A stretch of 64,000 nucleotides of DNA from Nyssa sinensis (Eukaryota > Streptophyta > Magnoliopsida > Cornales > Nyssaceae), in NCBI GenBank assembly GCA_008638375.1, contig CM018035.1:30413307-30477306 (forward strand). The letters are read 5' to 3'. The position numbers were made by a program, and so were the translations under genes. Of this stretch, positions 1-11,912 are shown piece after piece (the stretch's first letter is position 1; the number at the start of each line of letters is the position of its first letter). A model generated the notes under the pieces. It ran no database searches, was not told the origin of the DNA, and saw only the letters and a list, made by a program, of their open reading frames with translations.

Positions 1-1017
1 GGCTTAAGGGCATTTTAGTAATTTTTCCTATTCAGTTAAGGGTATTAAAAAGAATTAATAATTTTTTTTGGGCCCTTTTATAATTTCTATAAATCTTTCC
101 ATTTTAACTGCTATTCTAGGATTTCAAATTCAAGGGTTTATTAAACTGGGAATAGGGGAATAGGGTTAACCCTATTCCCAATCCAAATTTTCTATCCTTG
201 ATTTTAAACAATCTAATTTGAATTTGTTAAACCATTATCAAGGTTCCAAAATGGCAGCGTTTGATAACCCTTTCTCGCATCCGAATTGGGTCGACCCGAA
301 CCCGACTCGTCCGACCCGTTGACTGAACCGGTCAACAAAATTACCGCCAGTGTCGATCGCCTTCTCCAGCGACGGCGATTTCCAGTGACCATTTTTCGGT
401 GACAATTCCAACATGGTTTGAACCCTTTTTACATAAGGATTCCATATCTAGCATCAAAATAGACTGTGGCCAGACTTTGGCCTTTGAAATAGGAGGTTAC
501 AGGCGTTACTCCAACGATGCCCGATTTTCTGGCAGCCTTTTATTTTTTCTATTTCGTGTAGTTTCAAATGTTGTTTTTACCCCATTTTTCCTCTATTGTG
601 TTCCTTAAACCCTAGGAAGTATTTTCCCATTCATAAAACCAACCAAATCATCCCAAATCATGTACATAATATTCTCTCTCTCTTGACTACAACTTAATAG
701 TTTTTGAAGGTTTCTTGACCATTTTAGTTGATTCAAATTGTATTGTGTCCCATTATGAGTGCGCTTGTGAGCCATGACATTGGTTTGAAGCTTGATTCTT
801 CATGGGTTAGAAACCTAATTTCGCTCCTTTTCGAGTGTTGAGTCGTAGAGTTTCTCTTAGCTTAAACTGTCCTATTTTTCTCTTATATTCATTTATTTTC
901 AATACTAAATATATGCAGGCTATAAAAACTCATGATAGTAGGATTTTAAAAGAAAAAATGATGAGAAAGAAAATTCTCTCTTACCTCTAATGGAAGTTTC
1001 CTCCTCTACTGTCCATG
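1..1017 (-). repeat. Part of a long LTR, cut by the element at 1023
   Basis: No coding content. The text (GGGCATTTTAGTAA, AATAGGGTTAACCCTATTCC, CCGACCCGTTGACTGAACC, CCAGCGACGGCGATTTCC) parallels 59700-60300 and 61980-62700 of the long LTRs on the right, in the same orientation. It probably continues after 6063, because the inserted element carries a clean target duplication. Confidence 0.55.
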
Positions 1018-2811
1018 CTCTCTGTAACACCCCGACCTTGTTTAATTAATAATTAAATTATTAATTAGTACCGACTTAGAAAAAAAAAAGGGGGGGGCCA
1101 AAAGAGCAATGGACAAGTCTTGAACCCTTGACCAAGTGAGGCAACATTTTAAAGTCCCAAAAATTTACCACTTGGTCCATAAGCACTTTTGTGCTATAAT
1201 GTGTATAAGATATGTACATATGTCATGTAATGTCCTAAATTTTGAATATCAAGATGAGGTGGCAGCCCCTCATTGGACCACCACACCCACCAATTGGCTT
1301 TCATGCACATCAAATCAAATATATGAAAGATATAATATATGATGTATAGTTGTACCTCATGTTGCGTGTGTGGTATGGAAATGCAGAAATCAGAATTGAT
1401 GTATGTCTGTGGGTGCAACTGTTGAGAGGGGGTATGGCAGTGTGTGGGTGATGATGTAGAGAGAGAGTCTAGAGAGAGAAACAATGAGAATACAAGCTTG
1501 TATGTCCATGGTGTGTGCATACAAGTGATGTCTCACTCAAATGCACCATGAAGGAGGCGTGACTGCATTTGGAAAGACCCAAAGACCAGAATTGAGCCAT
1601 GAATGAGGGAGTAGTGGTCTGAACCAAGGTAAAACCCTTCAAACTGAAAATTTTTCTATTTGAGAATTCTGGTACTATTTTGATGTATTGAGCCCCACTA
1701 CTGCATGCATGATAGTTAGATTGTAAATCTGGGTTAAATGCATGAGTTTTAGACCACTGAAATAGCCCCAAACCCACTGGCCGTACGTAGGCAGCCATTA
1801 ATGACCTTCAACAAGCAGGTCTGAAACGGCTAGCACAAAACAGATTCCTGACCTTTGGAACCTGATCTAGACTTTTCTAGGATCTCAAAAACACTGATCC
1901 GTGACCTGGAAACCCAGGTTTAGACCCGCAGAACCAAAACTATTTGTCTCGGCCATGAAACCCAAATTCTGTAATGGGCTCTTAAATTGAAATTTATGAA
2001 TAGGATGTTGATCCCCATGGACATACGGTCACAACCAACCAAGAATCATGAACTTTGGTTGAGAAATGAGGCCATACGACTGAACTGTGTCCCCTCACGA
2101 TAATCGGGCTAAACAGAGCTCAATCCTTGGATTCGAGGCTCTAAACTCATGCCAAAAGTTTGGTTAAACTTCTAGGAATGTTTTAGAAGCAAAAACAGAG
2201 AGAATTGGTACCTGAAATGTCCTGAAAATGGAAAAGAAATTCCCTGCAACTAGGGCAACAGTGCCCTGCGCGATAGGGAAGACGGAGTCGACTCGGTCGA
2301 GTTGACCGAGTCATGTCGAGTTGAGGAACGGCTATTCTGTTGATGCTACGCCGTTTTGGGTTTGAAAGATTTAAAAATTTAACTGAATTTGACCTGTTTG
2401 GTTACGGGCTTTAAAAATTAAAATTTGGATTTGGCTAATCCTGAACACGGATAAGGGGGCAATTGGGGTTAACTGGAATATTTAATTCCGGTTTCCTGAA
2501 GAACAGTGAACCGGTTGGTTCACAGTGTTTTTGGACCGGTTCAGTTCTTGAACCCTAGAACCGGACAGTCTGAACCCCTAAATTATAAAATTAGTTTTGA
2601 ACCCCTGAATGTTTTCTGAAATTACACTTTAACCCCAACTGTTTTGGGGAATTATACTGTGGCCTAGATTTTGAGAAAATTGTTCATTTAAGCCCCTGAA
2701 AAATTAATTAAATAATAAAATAATTATTTTATTATTTTATTAAATAGGTAAAATTACAATTTTACCCCTGGACATTAAATATGTCAAACAGAGTCCAAAT
2801 AAATTAAATGA

Positions 2812-3240
2812 ATAGTGTATTTTCACTATTTCGGGCATTCCAAACTCAATAGCGAAGTCCGATTTTGGAAATACAGTACCGAAAAATACAGACCTATAAG
2901 TGACAAATGACTGTACTGCCCCTGATGGTACCCAGACCCAAATAAGAATAAAAGATAGCCCATTCTAATTATGTCGGGCATTCCAGACTCAATGGTGGAG
3001 TCCGATTTAGGAAATTAAGTCCCGAAAATTACAGACACACAAATGGTAAATGACTGAATTGCCCCTAGTGATACCCAGGGTAGATTAAATATAAAAGATA
3101 ATCCAACTTAATTATGTCGGACACTCTGGACCCAATGATGAGGTCTATTTTATGAACTGGAGTCCCGAAAAGTTTGGTTACACAACATGTAAAATTACCA
3201 AACTTGCCCCTAATGCTATACGAGACCTAAATGAAGTCCG
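2812..3240 (+). repeat. Tandem repeat, unit about 145 bp, three copies
   Basis: Copies begin at TTATGTCGGGCATTCCAGAC-like phrases near 2835, 2974 and 3115. Each has a GACTCAATGGTGGAGTCCGA-like phrase, a CCCGAAAA word, and ACTGAATTGCCCCTA. Copies are clearly diverged. Confidence 0.75.
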
Positions 3241-3499
3241 ATTGGGACGAAACTGATACCGGTAGGAGCCCAGATACTGGTGAGACTGTATACCTGAATA
3301 AATGACGAACCAGAGTCAGAATCTTACGAAACTTAAAATGACCAAAATACCCCTAAACACTGTAAGTGCAAAGTAGAGGCCAAGTAAAGGCCAATTTGAT
3401 TTGATAAATTATCATAAGCATAGTTATGATAACCGAAGGGCTGAATAAGACTCTGAAACTGTCAACGTGTAAAATAGAAAATGACTGATGTGTCCCGAT

Positions 3500-3945
3500 A
3501 ATCTAAAACAGATATCAAATGAAGTCCAACGGACTTAGAAAATTATATCTAAGATATATGGGATATTTTGAGAGCCATGACAAGGGTACCAGGGCAAGAG
3601 TGATAAAATGACCATTTTGCCCCTAAGGTTAAATAAGAACTTAACTGATAACAATTGGAGTCCAAAGGACCTAAAACTTTATATTTAAGATATAAAGACT
3701 ATTCTGAGGACCACGACAGGGTCCGGGACAAGAATGGACAAAATTACCATTTTGCCCCTAAGGTCAAATAAGTACTTAACTGATAACGGTTTAAGTATAA
3801 AAGACTTAGAACTTCATATATAAGATATATGAGATATTCTGAGGACCATGACAGGGTCCGGGGCAAGAATGATAAAATGACCATTTTGCCCCCAAGGTTA
3901 AATAAGTGCTTAACTGATAACGATTGAAGTCTAAATGACTTAGAT
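3500..3945 (+). repeat. Tandem repeat, unit about 122 bp, three to four copies
   Basis: Repeated phrases are GGACTTAGAA, AAGATATATGGGATATT, GACAGGGTCCGGG, AAATGACCATTTTGCCCC and AGGTTAAATAAGTACTTAAC. The CCATTTTGCCCC word is shared with the other long LTRs (for example 62080, reversed). Confidence 0.75.
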
Positions 3946-4419
3946 TATGATCCTGATAACTGTTAAACCTAAATTAAGAATGAAATAGCCCCAGAGGAAA
4001 CGCGATGAAAGGGCAATAGGCCACTAGGCTATCTTAGGTAATCCGATAGACGCCTAAGATGACGAATAAGACCTGAGTGGATGAATTCTGATCTGTCTGT
4101 GATTGATGATTATTATTCAGGATGTACATGGAGATGCCTAAGACAATATCTGGAGGTTATCAGATTATTTGTACATGGGGATAAGCGAAAGTTTGTGAGT
4201 AACTTCTGACACTGTACTGTATTTTGATGCACTGTCTGTCTTTTTGTGAGTAACCTAGACTTCTGACTTGGTGTATAAGTTACTGTCTAGATACTGTATT
4301 TTGATGCACTGTACCGTTTTGTATGTTATACTGTCAAAATGCATATTTTTAACTGCAACCTTTTGTACTGCATTACATGTGGCATGATTTTGTTTTGTCC
4401 TGCCTAATTTGCGTCTTGT

Positions 4420-5400
4420 CCTGTCTTGTTTTGACCTGTTCCGTTCAGTTCCGTTATGTTCAGCTCCGTTCATGATATGCCTGTGTCTTGTTTTGTCCTG
4501 TTCCGCTCAGTTCCGTCATGTTCAGTTCCGTTAATGATATACCTGTCTTGATTGATATATTGATTCTGTTCAGTTCCGTTCATGATATGCCTGTGTCTGA
4601 TTGATATAGTGTTTCCGTTCAGTTCCGTCATGTTCAGTTCCGTTAATGATATACTTGTCTTTGATTTGATATATTGTTTCCGTTCAGCTCCGTCATGTTC
4701 AATTCCGTTAATGATATACTTATCTTTACTTTGATATATTGTTTCCATTCAGTTTCGTCATGTTCAATTCCGTTAATTATATACTTGTCTTTGATTTGAT
4801 ATATTGTTTTCGTTCAGTTCCGTTCATGATATGCCTGTGTTTGATTGATATAGTGTTTCCGCTCAGTTCCGTCATGTTCAGTTCCGTTAATGATATACCT
4901 GTCTTTGATTTGATATATTGTTTCCGTTCAGTTCCGTTATGTTCAGTACCGTTAATGATATACCAGTCTTGATTGATTTTGTTTTCGTTCAGTTCCGTTA
5001 TGTTCCGTTGATGTTATACTTTTGTCTCTGACTGACATATTGTTCCGCTCAGTCCTGTCTTGTTCCGTTCCGTTAACGTTATGCTTTTGTTCCTGACTGA
5101 TATTGTTTCCATTCAGTTCCGTTATGTTCCGTCCCGTTATACCTTTGTTCTGATTGATATATTGTTCCGCTCTATTCTATTATGTTCCGCTCTGTTATGC
5201 TTTGTCTCTGATTGATGTATTGTTCCACTCAATCCCGTTATGTTTTATTTTGTTAATGACATACATGTGTCTTTGATTGATATATTGACATCGTTTACTG
5301 TTTTGATCTGATTTGTTATGTTAGGTTTTGTTCGGTTCTGTTCAGTTATGTTTTGTCATGATCTGTTCTGTTCTGATCTGTTTGTACTGTTTAGTTCAGT
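4420..5400 (+). repeat. Degenerate minisatellite of TTCCGTTCAGTTCCGT units
   Basis: A unit of roughly 60-65 bp repeats about 14 times: GTTTCCGTTCAGTTCCGTCA, TGTTCAGTTCCGTTAATGAT and ATACTTGTCTTTGATTGATA. Copies decay to the right (5170-5400, TGTTCTGTTC words). Apparent open frames on both strands here come only from the repeat. Confidence 0.88.
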
Positions 5401-6068
5401 CCCGTTTTATTCTACTTAAACTACATTTCAAGTGGATTTATAAATGTTATTCTAAAGCGATTGAACTATCCCTGTGCTTTATATGCATAAACTGGATTTG
5501 AAACCCATGACAAGGAACCTGTGTTACTCACTGGGCTTATTTAAGCTCACCCCGTTATCCTAACATTTTTCAGGAATTATCTTCATTGGATTTGAAGACA
5601 CTATGATATGGCATGGATAGGCCGAGTGGCATTCTAAGTAAAGGATTTAATGGAACTGATCTGGGAAGACTTGTATTCTGGTGGAACAAATCCGGTTATT
5701 CCGGTGAGTGACATGATTACATATGATATGATTAAATTTATTGATATCTGGACATGGCTCATGGAAATAAATGGTACTCTAGAAATATTAGATTTGCTCT
5801 GTGTTATATGTCTGATTATAGATATGCTCTGAGGTTAGAATTGTTAACTGTTCAGATTTTAGACTTGCTTGGTGGTACATATTCTTACGGTGGATAAGTG
5901 AGTTGCATTCCTGTGACAAAAAGTTTTAAATTCCGCTGCATCTGACCCTACAGTCGGAATGCAATTCGTCGGTAAGTTCAAAATTTGCCTTTGGTTGGTC
6001 GTGTGGCAGCTGACTGGCATCACGTCCTCGACATCCGCGTAAGGTGGGGTTCGGGATGTGACACTCTC

Positions 6069-6159
6069 TTTGCCTCATAATGGATCCAGGGCTTTCCAAA
6101 TTCAGTTTAGCCATAGTTTAGAGCTTTGCATGTAGTGTGCATAATCTTCTCCTTCATTT

Positions 6160-6198
<39 letters not shown>

Positions 6199-6640
6199 TT
6201 TTGGTTACTTCAACAGAAATGCTTGTAGTACACCATGCGTATATATAGAGTACAGTCTATATATATGGGTTGTATTGTTGCATGTGTTTTGATTGGATGG
6301 AGTCTTGGTCCAATAGGGTGATGACACCCAACTTTTGCATGCAGCCATATATGCATTTTATTGTATATATACATTTTTTAAATAGTATTATAGTACAAAA
6401 GTGTTGCAGCCTAGTTGGTGTTCTTGTTGGAAGCTTATCATTTTCTTGCACAAAGTGCAAGATTCAAAACTTAATGGGAGCACTTTTGGGTCTTTTTCCT
6501 TCTTTTTTTGTTTCACATTTGTACCATATTGCATTCTAGTGTATTTTATAAATGCCCAAACTTGCATTTTAAATCTCACAAAAATCTCTTATAATTTTTG
6601 CAAAGCTTCTTGATTAAGCATACTTTATTCACGTATCACT
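6069..6640. other. Flanking repeat sequence with a (CT)n run
   Basis: No gene seen. A (CT)n microsatellite lies at 6162-6196. The rest is probably the continuation of the LTR fragment at 1-1017. Confidence 0.4.
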
Positions 6641-7796
6641 TGTCACGACCCAAAACTCACCCTAAGCGAATTAGGGGACTGTGATCGTGGGATTCCTTCA
6701 AATAAAAAAATTTGTTCCTTTAATACATCATGTCACATTCAATCATTGCAGCGTAAGCAAATACACATGCTACTATGATCTTTACAGTATCTAGACTTGC
6801 CTAAAATTTTTTTTTTGAAATATACATCACATTCATTATCACAATACATTCACTGTGGGTCCCATACCCCACATTGACACATGAACTTCAACTACTCTAC
6901 CCATAAGTCCTATACCTCGCACATTTCTGAACTTTATATTACTTCATCTGTGAGTCCCATACCTCACGCATTTCTGAACTTGTGAACTTGTACTATACAA
7001 TGATCAAAATCATGAAAACCTAATTATCAAGATAGCGGAAACAATTAAAACAAGCAAATTAAAAATTACAAAGACAAAGATAGTAAAAGTGCAAACGAAG
7101 ATGATGACTGAAAAACCACCACGGAAAACTATTCATAGTGGAAAACTCTAGAGCCAACCTTGCTCGAGAAAGAATATCACTATTATCGAGATTGAAATAC
7201 AAATAAACAAGATACGATCTACATACGTCAAGTACCATTTTACGCGTTCACGCCATCAATGTAACATTTTTGGCCTAATTTTCTAGTAATTAGTGTCAAT
7301 CAAAAGATTAATGTCATTAGTATATAGTTACACCATATTAGAGACTAAGGAAAAATACTTCCTAGAATATGAATAAATGACAAAAGTTATGATAAGATGA
7401 CAAAATCAAGAAGACTAGAACTAGTAACAAAAATAACGTTAGCTAGCAACCAAAATTAATAAATAATAAATGAATTAAGGAAGCATAATGCATGGTAAAT
7501 AAAAGAAAAAAGGAAGAAGAGCCAAAATGCTCCTACAAGTCTTGAACTCAATACCAAGGTATAAAGGAAGACCTTACCCAAAAAGCAAACCTACTGTGCA
7601 ATAATAATCAGAAGAAATATATATAAAGTAAAGGCAAGTTGAGAAATTTCCTGAAAAGAGTGATGTGTCCTCACCTTAGTGGACCAAACACCAACCAATT
7701 AACACGCGTGCACTAAAACCTCTAATTATCATCTTCAGACCATGCATAAGTGAGTGACCCCAAAAAGGAAGTTAGACTTGCGTGAGGGTGGGGCAC
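6641..7796. repeat. Degraded long-LTR fragments
   Basis: The segment opens TGTCACGACCCAAAACTCAC, the right-hand terminus type of the long gypsy LTRs in minus orientation. From 7260 (TGTAACATTTTTGGCC) the text looks plus-oriented instead, including the phrase CAAGTCTTGAACTC near 7535 also found near 1115. Two fragments in opposite orientation are likely; neither has a visible second end. Confidence 0.45.
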
Positions 7797-9354
7797 TGTA
7801 ATACCCTAGCTTAATTAACTAAATAAATTATATTAATAATATGTTTAAAATTAAATCAAAATATTAGAGTACCCGAAATATTGGAATGATAACCGTGGGC
7901 CATGCATAAAATTTAAAAATGGGCAAGCGATATTAAATTGTTCAATAAGACTCGAAAATCAAAAATGGCCAAAACGATTCAACCCCGAAGCCGAAATGGG
8001 AAAAAATAAATAAATACAATTAAATGTACAATTTAGTGGCATGATCGACATACGATGTACGAGTGTGAGTGACAGGCAGTCTCGAGTACCTCGAGGGGGC
8101 CGCCGAACTGAAAGCCCGATTTTTACGGGAAGCGTGCACGTAGGTGTATATATGTATATGTATTTAAATGTACATATATATATATATATATTATTTTTTT
8201 CATAAATGACATTATATATATATATATCTATATATGTACGGTTTATACTATATATATAAATATATAAAGTAATAGAAAATAGTAGAGGCTGAGAGTGTTG
8301 TAGAAAGCCTTAAAGGAAAGGAGAAGAGTTTAGAAGGAATGGGAAGGAAGTAGAAGAATTGAGAAGTTAAGAGAGAGAGGGACTGAGGCGCAAGAAATAA
8401 CACATGGAAGAGAAAGAAAGAAAGAAAGAAATGGACGGATGGCAATAGCCACCTACTGGAAGGTCGGTTAAGGAGAGACTTATGAGGGGAGCCAATAGGT
8501 ACCCAGTTGGAAAGAATGGTTACACTAAGGGTGAGTCCTCAGATTTTGCCTCAAGCTCTGAATTTTCAACTACACAAGCGGGGAGCAACAATAAGTCTAA
8601 TGGGACCCAGGGGAGGGTATGGGACCTACCTTAGGTTTTAAAGGGCCATTAAATTCAAAAATGGAACTGGTCAAAGCTAATAACGTCAAAGAGATAATGA
8701 TTAACTAAAATCATATGTTTACTCGGATATTAAGTTCAGTTAATATGTGATTTAGGATCACCAACAAGGGAATGAGGGTAAGCCAAGTGCCGAGGCATGT
8801 TAGGAAAGCAAATAAGGAAATAATTGTGGACATTGGACCATATGTGAGTAATTAATTATGTACTCACGCCTGCGGGGAAGGACTGTAAAGTGAGACATGG
8901 ATGTGGCATAGAGTTTGCATGGGTGTGTCATGCATATTGTTAATGTATTGTGTTGATGAATTGGAAGGCATGTAGACTATAAATGTACACTTGCACATAG
9001 TCACGCCTTAATTTTGTTCCTTGCATTAGCATTGTGTCATACTAGCAGTTGCGTTAACCCATTCGTGGGATACCATATTACAGATGACGCTTTTGGTACT
9101 TGAGACTTGATGAAGTCTTGAAGGAAGGAGGGGAAAAGAACCTTGAAGTATATTTGGCCCTTGGGGTGTATTTTGTGATGTAAGGGCTTAAGCCTAAATG
9201 ACATGTAAGATATATTTATAGAATGTGCCTTACGTGTATATATGTTAAAGGGAATGAATGTATGTTTAATTGAATCTATTAAATCGTCTTTTATTTTCTT
9301 TTCTTAAATTTATTTCATTCACTCCTCGGGTTTGTAGAAATTCGGGGCGTGACA
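7797..9354 (+). repeat. 1.56 kb LTR-like element
   Basis: It starts TGTAATACCCTAGCTTAATT and ends TTCGGGGCGTGACA. Flanks GGCAC and CAAGT do not match. Its right half (8890-9200) matches 54710-55020 in the same order: GGGTGTGTCATGCATATTG, GAATTGGAAGG, and ACTTGAGACTTGATGAAGTC. These may be two copies of one LTR family. Confidence 0.6.
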
Positions 9355-9430
9355 CAAGTGTCGAGGCATGTTAGGAAAGCAAATAAGGAAATGGACATTG
9401 AACCATATGTGAGTAATCAATTATGTACTT
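8784..9430 (+). repeat. Direct repeat spanning the 9354 LTR end
   Basis: CAAGTGCCGAGGCATGTTAG near 8785 and CAAGTGTCGAGGCATGTTAG at 9355 open matching stretches of about 75 bp. The second lies outside the LTR-like element, so it probably belongs to an older copy of the same family that was the insertion target. Confidence 0.65.
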
Positions 9431-10458
9431 AGACAGATGGCTTTTTGAAAAGTATATGAAGCCTTAAAAGTTATGCTGCTTAAAAAGGTACTGCTAAACT
9501 CGCAAAAAGAATTTATATAGCATTACTTTAAAATAAAAATCACACAAGGAAAAATTTAGGAAAATGAGTGAAATCCCATGCGGTAGTTCGAACGAACCCT
9601 TGGCCGTTCAAACGAGTTGTTTTTCAAAGACCAGATGTTAAGCCTATTGCTTTGATTATTCGACTACTATATCTAACAAGATCCCACAAATGGAGTTTAT
9701 AAAGCTACTGGAATGGTTGTTCGAACAACTCATTCCATGAGATCCCATGAGGCCAATTTATGAAGTTTCTAGAATGGTCGTTAGAATGACATATCCCACG
9801 GAGTGACTTTAGAGACTCTACCATCTTGGTCGTTCGAACGATGCCAAGGATCGTTCGAATGAGGAGGACATAATACTAGACTTTGCAAAAATAAAAAATA
9901 TAAATTGACTCTTTACAATTTAAAAAAACCTTTTTCTAAATAGAAGAAATAAAGCATGAGTCAATTAAACATTTATCAAAACAAACACTTTACCAAAGAA
10001 AACATATATAAAAACATGCATGAGGTGAATGTGTGCAACGCCTAGATCAAAGAAGCCAAACCAATACTTTGCTTACCATAGCGACCACTATACTTGCTAT
10101 AGAAAGAACCGCAAAACTCTGAATGCATAATGATCACATGGTTTAGGTACATATCCACTCACTAGCTTTGAATCATTACAACTCTAAAATTTTGTCTATA
10201 CGAATTAACCAATACCTCTAATGACTAAAATTCCTAACAGAGACACCTGTAAAGAGACAAAGATGAAATTTTGCAAGTAGCAAGGACAAATTTCACTTCA
10301 TGCTTTAGGATTCATGTTGTGAGAATGATAAGTGCTGAACCGTTGTAACCATTATCATTAGGCGATCAAAGAGTCATCGTTTTGAACAAGAATTTCATTT
10401 ATAAGAGTGCATAAAAACTATAAAGAGGATGTAAAACTTACACATATCATTATCTCAG
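9431..10458. other. Non-coding sequence rich in TTCGAACGA words
   Basis: Between 9580 and 9870 the words GTTCGAACGA, GTTCAAACGA, GTTCGAACAA and GTTCGAATGA recur at least six times among ATCCCATGAGG phrases. The style resembles the repeat-rich LTR and UTR regions of large plant copia elements, but no element ends were found. Confidence 0.5.
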
Positions 10459-10617
10459 GTAGGAGACGTGGAAAATTTATTCCTTGAACAGGCAAAGGAG
10501 TACTTGGGGAGTCAACCCGGTTGCCTAGAAGAATTGTTGCCGTTCCTTACATCCAAGAGACCCCAACACAACCTTGCAAGGGATATCGGCACCAGTGGTG
10601 GCCAGGCTGCAATATTT
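10459..10617 (+). CDS. Orphan exon-like open segment (53 codons), unidentified
   Basis: The segment has an acceptor TATCTCAG|GTAGGA and a perfect donor TTT|GTGAGT around 159 nt, open in phase 0. It reads VGDVENLFLEQAKEYL, GSQPGCLEELLPFLTSKRPQ and HNLARDIGTSGGQAAIF. The composition looks like real soluble protein, unlike the surrounding repeats. I do not recognise the parent gene. It lies 1.1 kb upstream of the RHIP1-like start, with no matching exons visible on either side. It may be an isolated exon of a broken gene, a gene fragment captured by a transposon, or chance. Confidence 0.45.
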
Positions 10618-11552
10618 GTGAGTCTTTTCTACAAATTTTAACATTTATAAGTAAAAAAAAATAATAATTTGGCTGGTTTTTGAGAAATTAAAAAGAAAAT
10701 CACTAATAAATTTAAAATGAATTACTTTACTTAAAGAAAAATTGAAAAGAAATTACTTTAGGGTCATTGAATATAAATTGAGAGAGATGGTAGAGAGAAA
10801 ATATGAAATGTGGAAAAAAAAATAAAGGAGAGAGACGCTCGTCTACTAGTATAAAGAGAGGGAGGGAGGAGAAGCAAACAACGAAGCAAAAAAAGAAAAG
10901 ATGAAGAGGGCAAACCTAGTCGACAAGAGAGCGCCGGAAAGAACGACTATCAAAAAAATGATGAATGTACTTGTTTATCCATCTAATATATATACAACAT
11001 TATTATAATTTCTCACTCAATCTATTTGATTCATTTATCTTTTAATTTTTCTAAAGATAATGATGAATGTGCTTGTTTATCTAAAATTATTTTAGAAATT
11101 TTTTGGATTAAAAACTATTTGAGCATAAAGTTATAATATTTATGTTTACTAATATTTAAAAATAAAAATATTAATTCATTGTTATAATATCTATTTTTAA
11201 TTAACGAACTCTAATTTAATTTAATTATTACATTCTCGATTGAGAGTTCACAGGTGTGAGAGATTTACGTAACAAAAAAAGAACATATTTAAAAAAAAAA
11301 ATTAGGCTTTGTTTGCTTACATTTTAAAAAATAATTTTTAATTTTAAAACGCGAAATACGTGTTTTAAAATAATTTTTTTTAATTTTTAAAAATTTAGAT
11401 TATCATATTCAAATGTATTTTTATAATTTTTAAAAAATTAATTGTAAAATTTTGAAATATATTTCAAAATTTTTTTCAAAAAATTAGTATTTTAAAAATT
11501 TTATTTTCACAGACATAAAATTATTATTTTTTAATTACATATTATATTAAAA

Positions 11553-11604
<52 letters not shown>
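10618..11604. other. AT-rich upstream region
   Basis: No gene seen. It has A/T homopolymer-rich stretches (11300-11540, AATTTTTAAAA words) and a (TA)n run at about 11563-11602. Confidence 0.6.
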
Positions 11605-11605
<1 letters not shown>

Positions 11606-11726
11606 TTGTTTTAATTTTTATTTTGTCAAAACTACACGGTGCGACGCGCGGCATTATGCTAGCTCTCCATTCAGAAATTCAAAATAAGAAGAAATAACCC
11701 TAACTGTGATACAAGAAGAGAAGAAA
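11605..11726 (+). promoter_or_regulatory. Probable proximal promoter and 5' leader of the RHIP1-like gene
   Basis: Just before the ATG is an AG-rich leader (ACAAGAAGAGAAGAAA). Upstream is a GC-rich patch (TGCGACGCGCGGC) and then a long TA run (about 11563-11602). The transcription start cannot be seen. The TA run could hold a TATA element or be only a microsatellite. Confidence 0.35.
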
Positions 11727-11912
11727 ATGGGGGAAGCATCTGCTTCGCCGAATGCCTCCAATGAAACATTGGAACATCAGAAACAAGAGAAACCATGGCA
11801 TTCTTACATGTCAGAGGATCTGCCGCGCACTGTCCTCCAATCCACCGATTCAGCGATTCGCTCTGCCCGTTCTCTCCAACATAACTCATCCACCCATCTT
11901 CGCACTTTCCAG
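11727..11912 (+). CDS. RHIP1-like: RHIP1-like exon 1 (residues 1-62)
   Basis: This 186-nt exon starts at ATG 11727 and ends CAG|GTAATT at 11912/11913, in phase 0. It encodes an acidic, Ser/Gln-rich start and then [15 protein letters not shown] and the AIRSARSLQ stretch. A GTG eight codons upstream is open in the same frame but is not needed. The donor opens a 20,042-bp intron. Confidence 0.88.

Larger units (their letters stand above)
1023..6063 (+). repeat. 5.04 kb solo LTR with perfect target duplication
   Basis: It starts TGTAACACCCCGACCTTG and ends GGGTTCGGGATGTGACA. CTCTC is on both sides (1018-1022 and 6064-6068). The first few hundred bases are not repeated near the end, and no primer-binding site, polypurine tract or protein is seen, so it reads as one LTR left by recombination. 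Internal tandem repeats occupy about 2810-5400. Such long LTRs occur in gypsy lineages such as Tat/Ogre and Tekay/Del; I cannot choose between them. Confidence 0.85.

Noticed and set aside
399..608. 69-codon open frame near the window start
   Set aside because: Lies in long-LTR sequence, with no motif and no splice or start context.
4255..4972. Open frames on both strands (Thr/Arg/Asn-rich and Phe/Ser-rich)
   Set aside because: Both are by-products of the TTCCGTTCAG minisatellite.
9580..9870. Possible CRISPR-like array from recurring TTCGAACGA
   Set aside because: Spacing is irregular, the words are short and variable, and this is a plant nuclear context.
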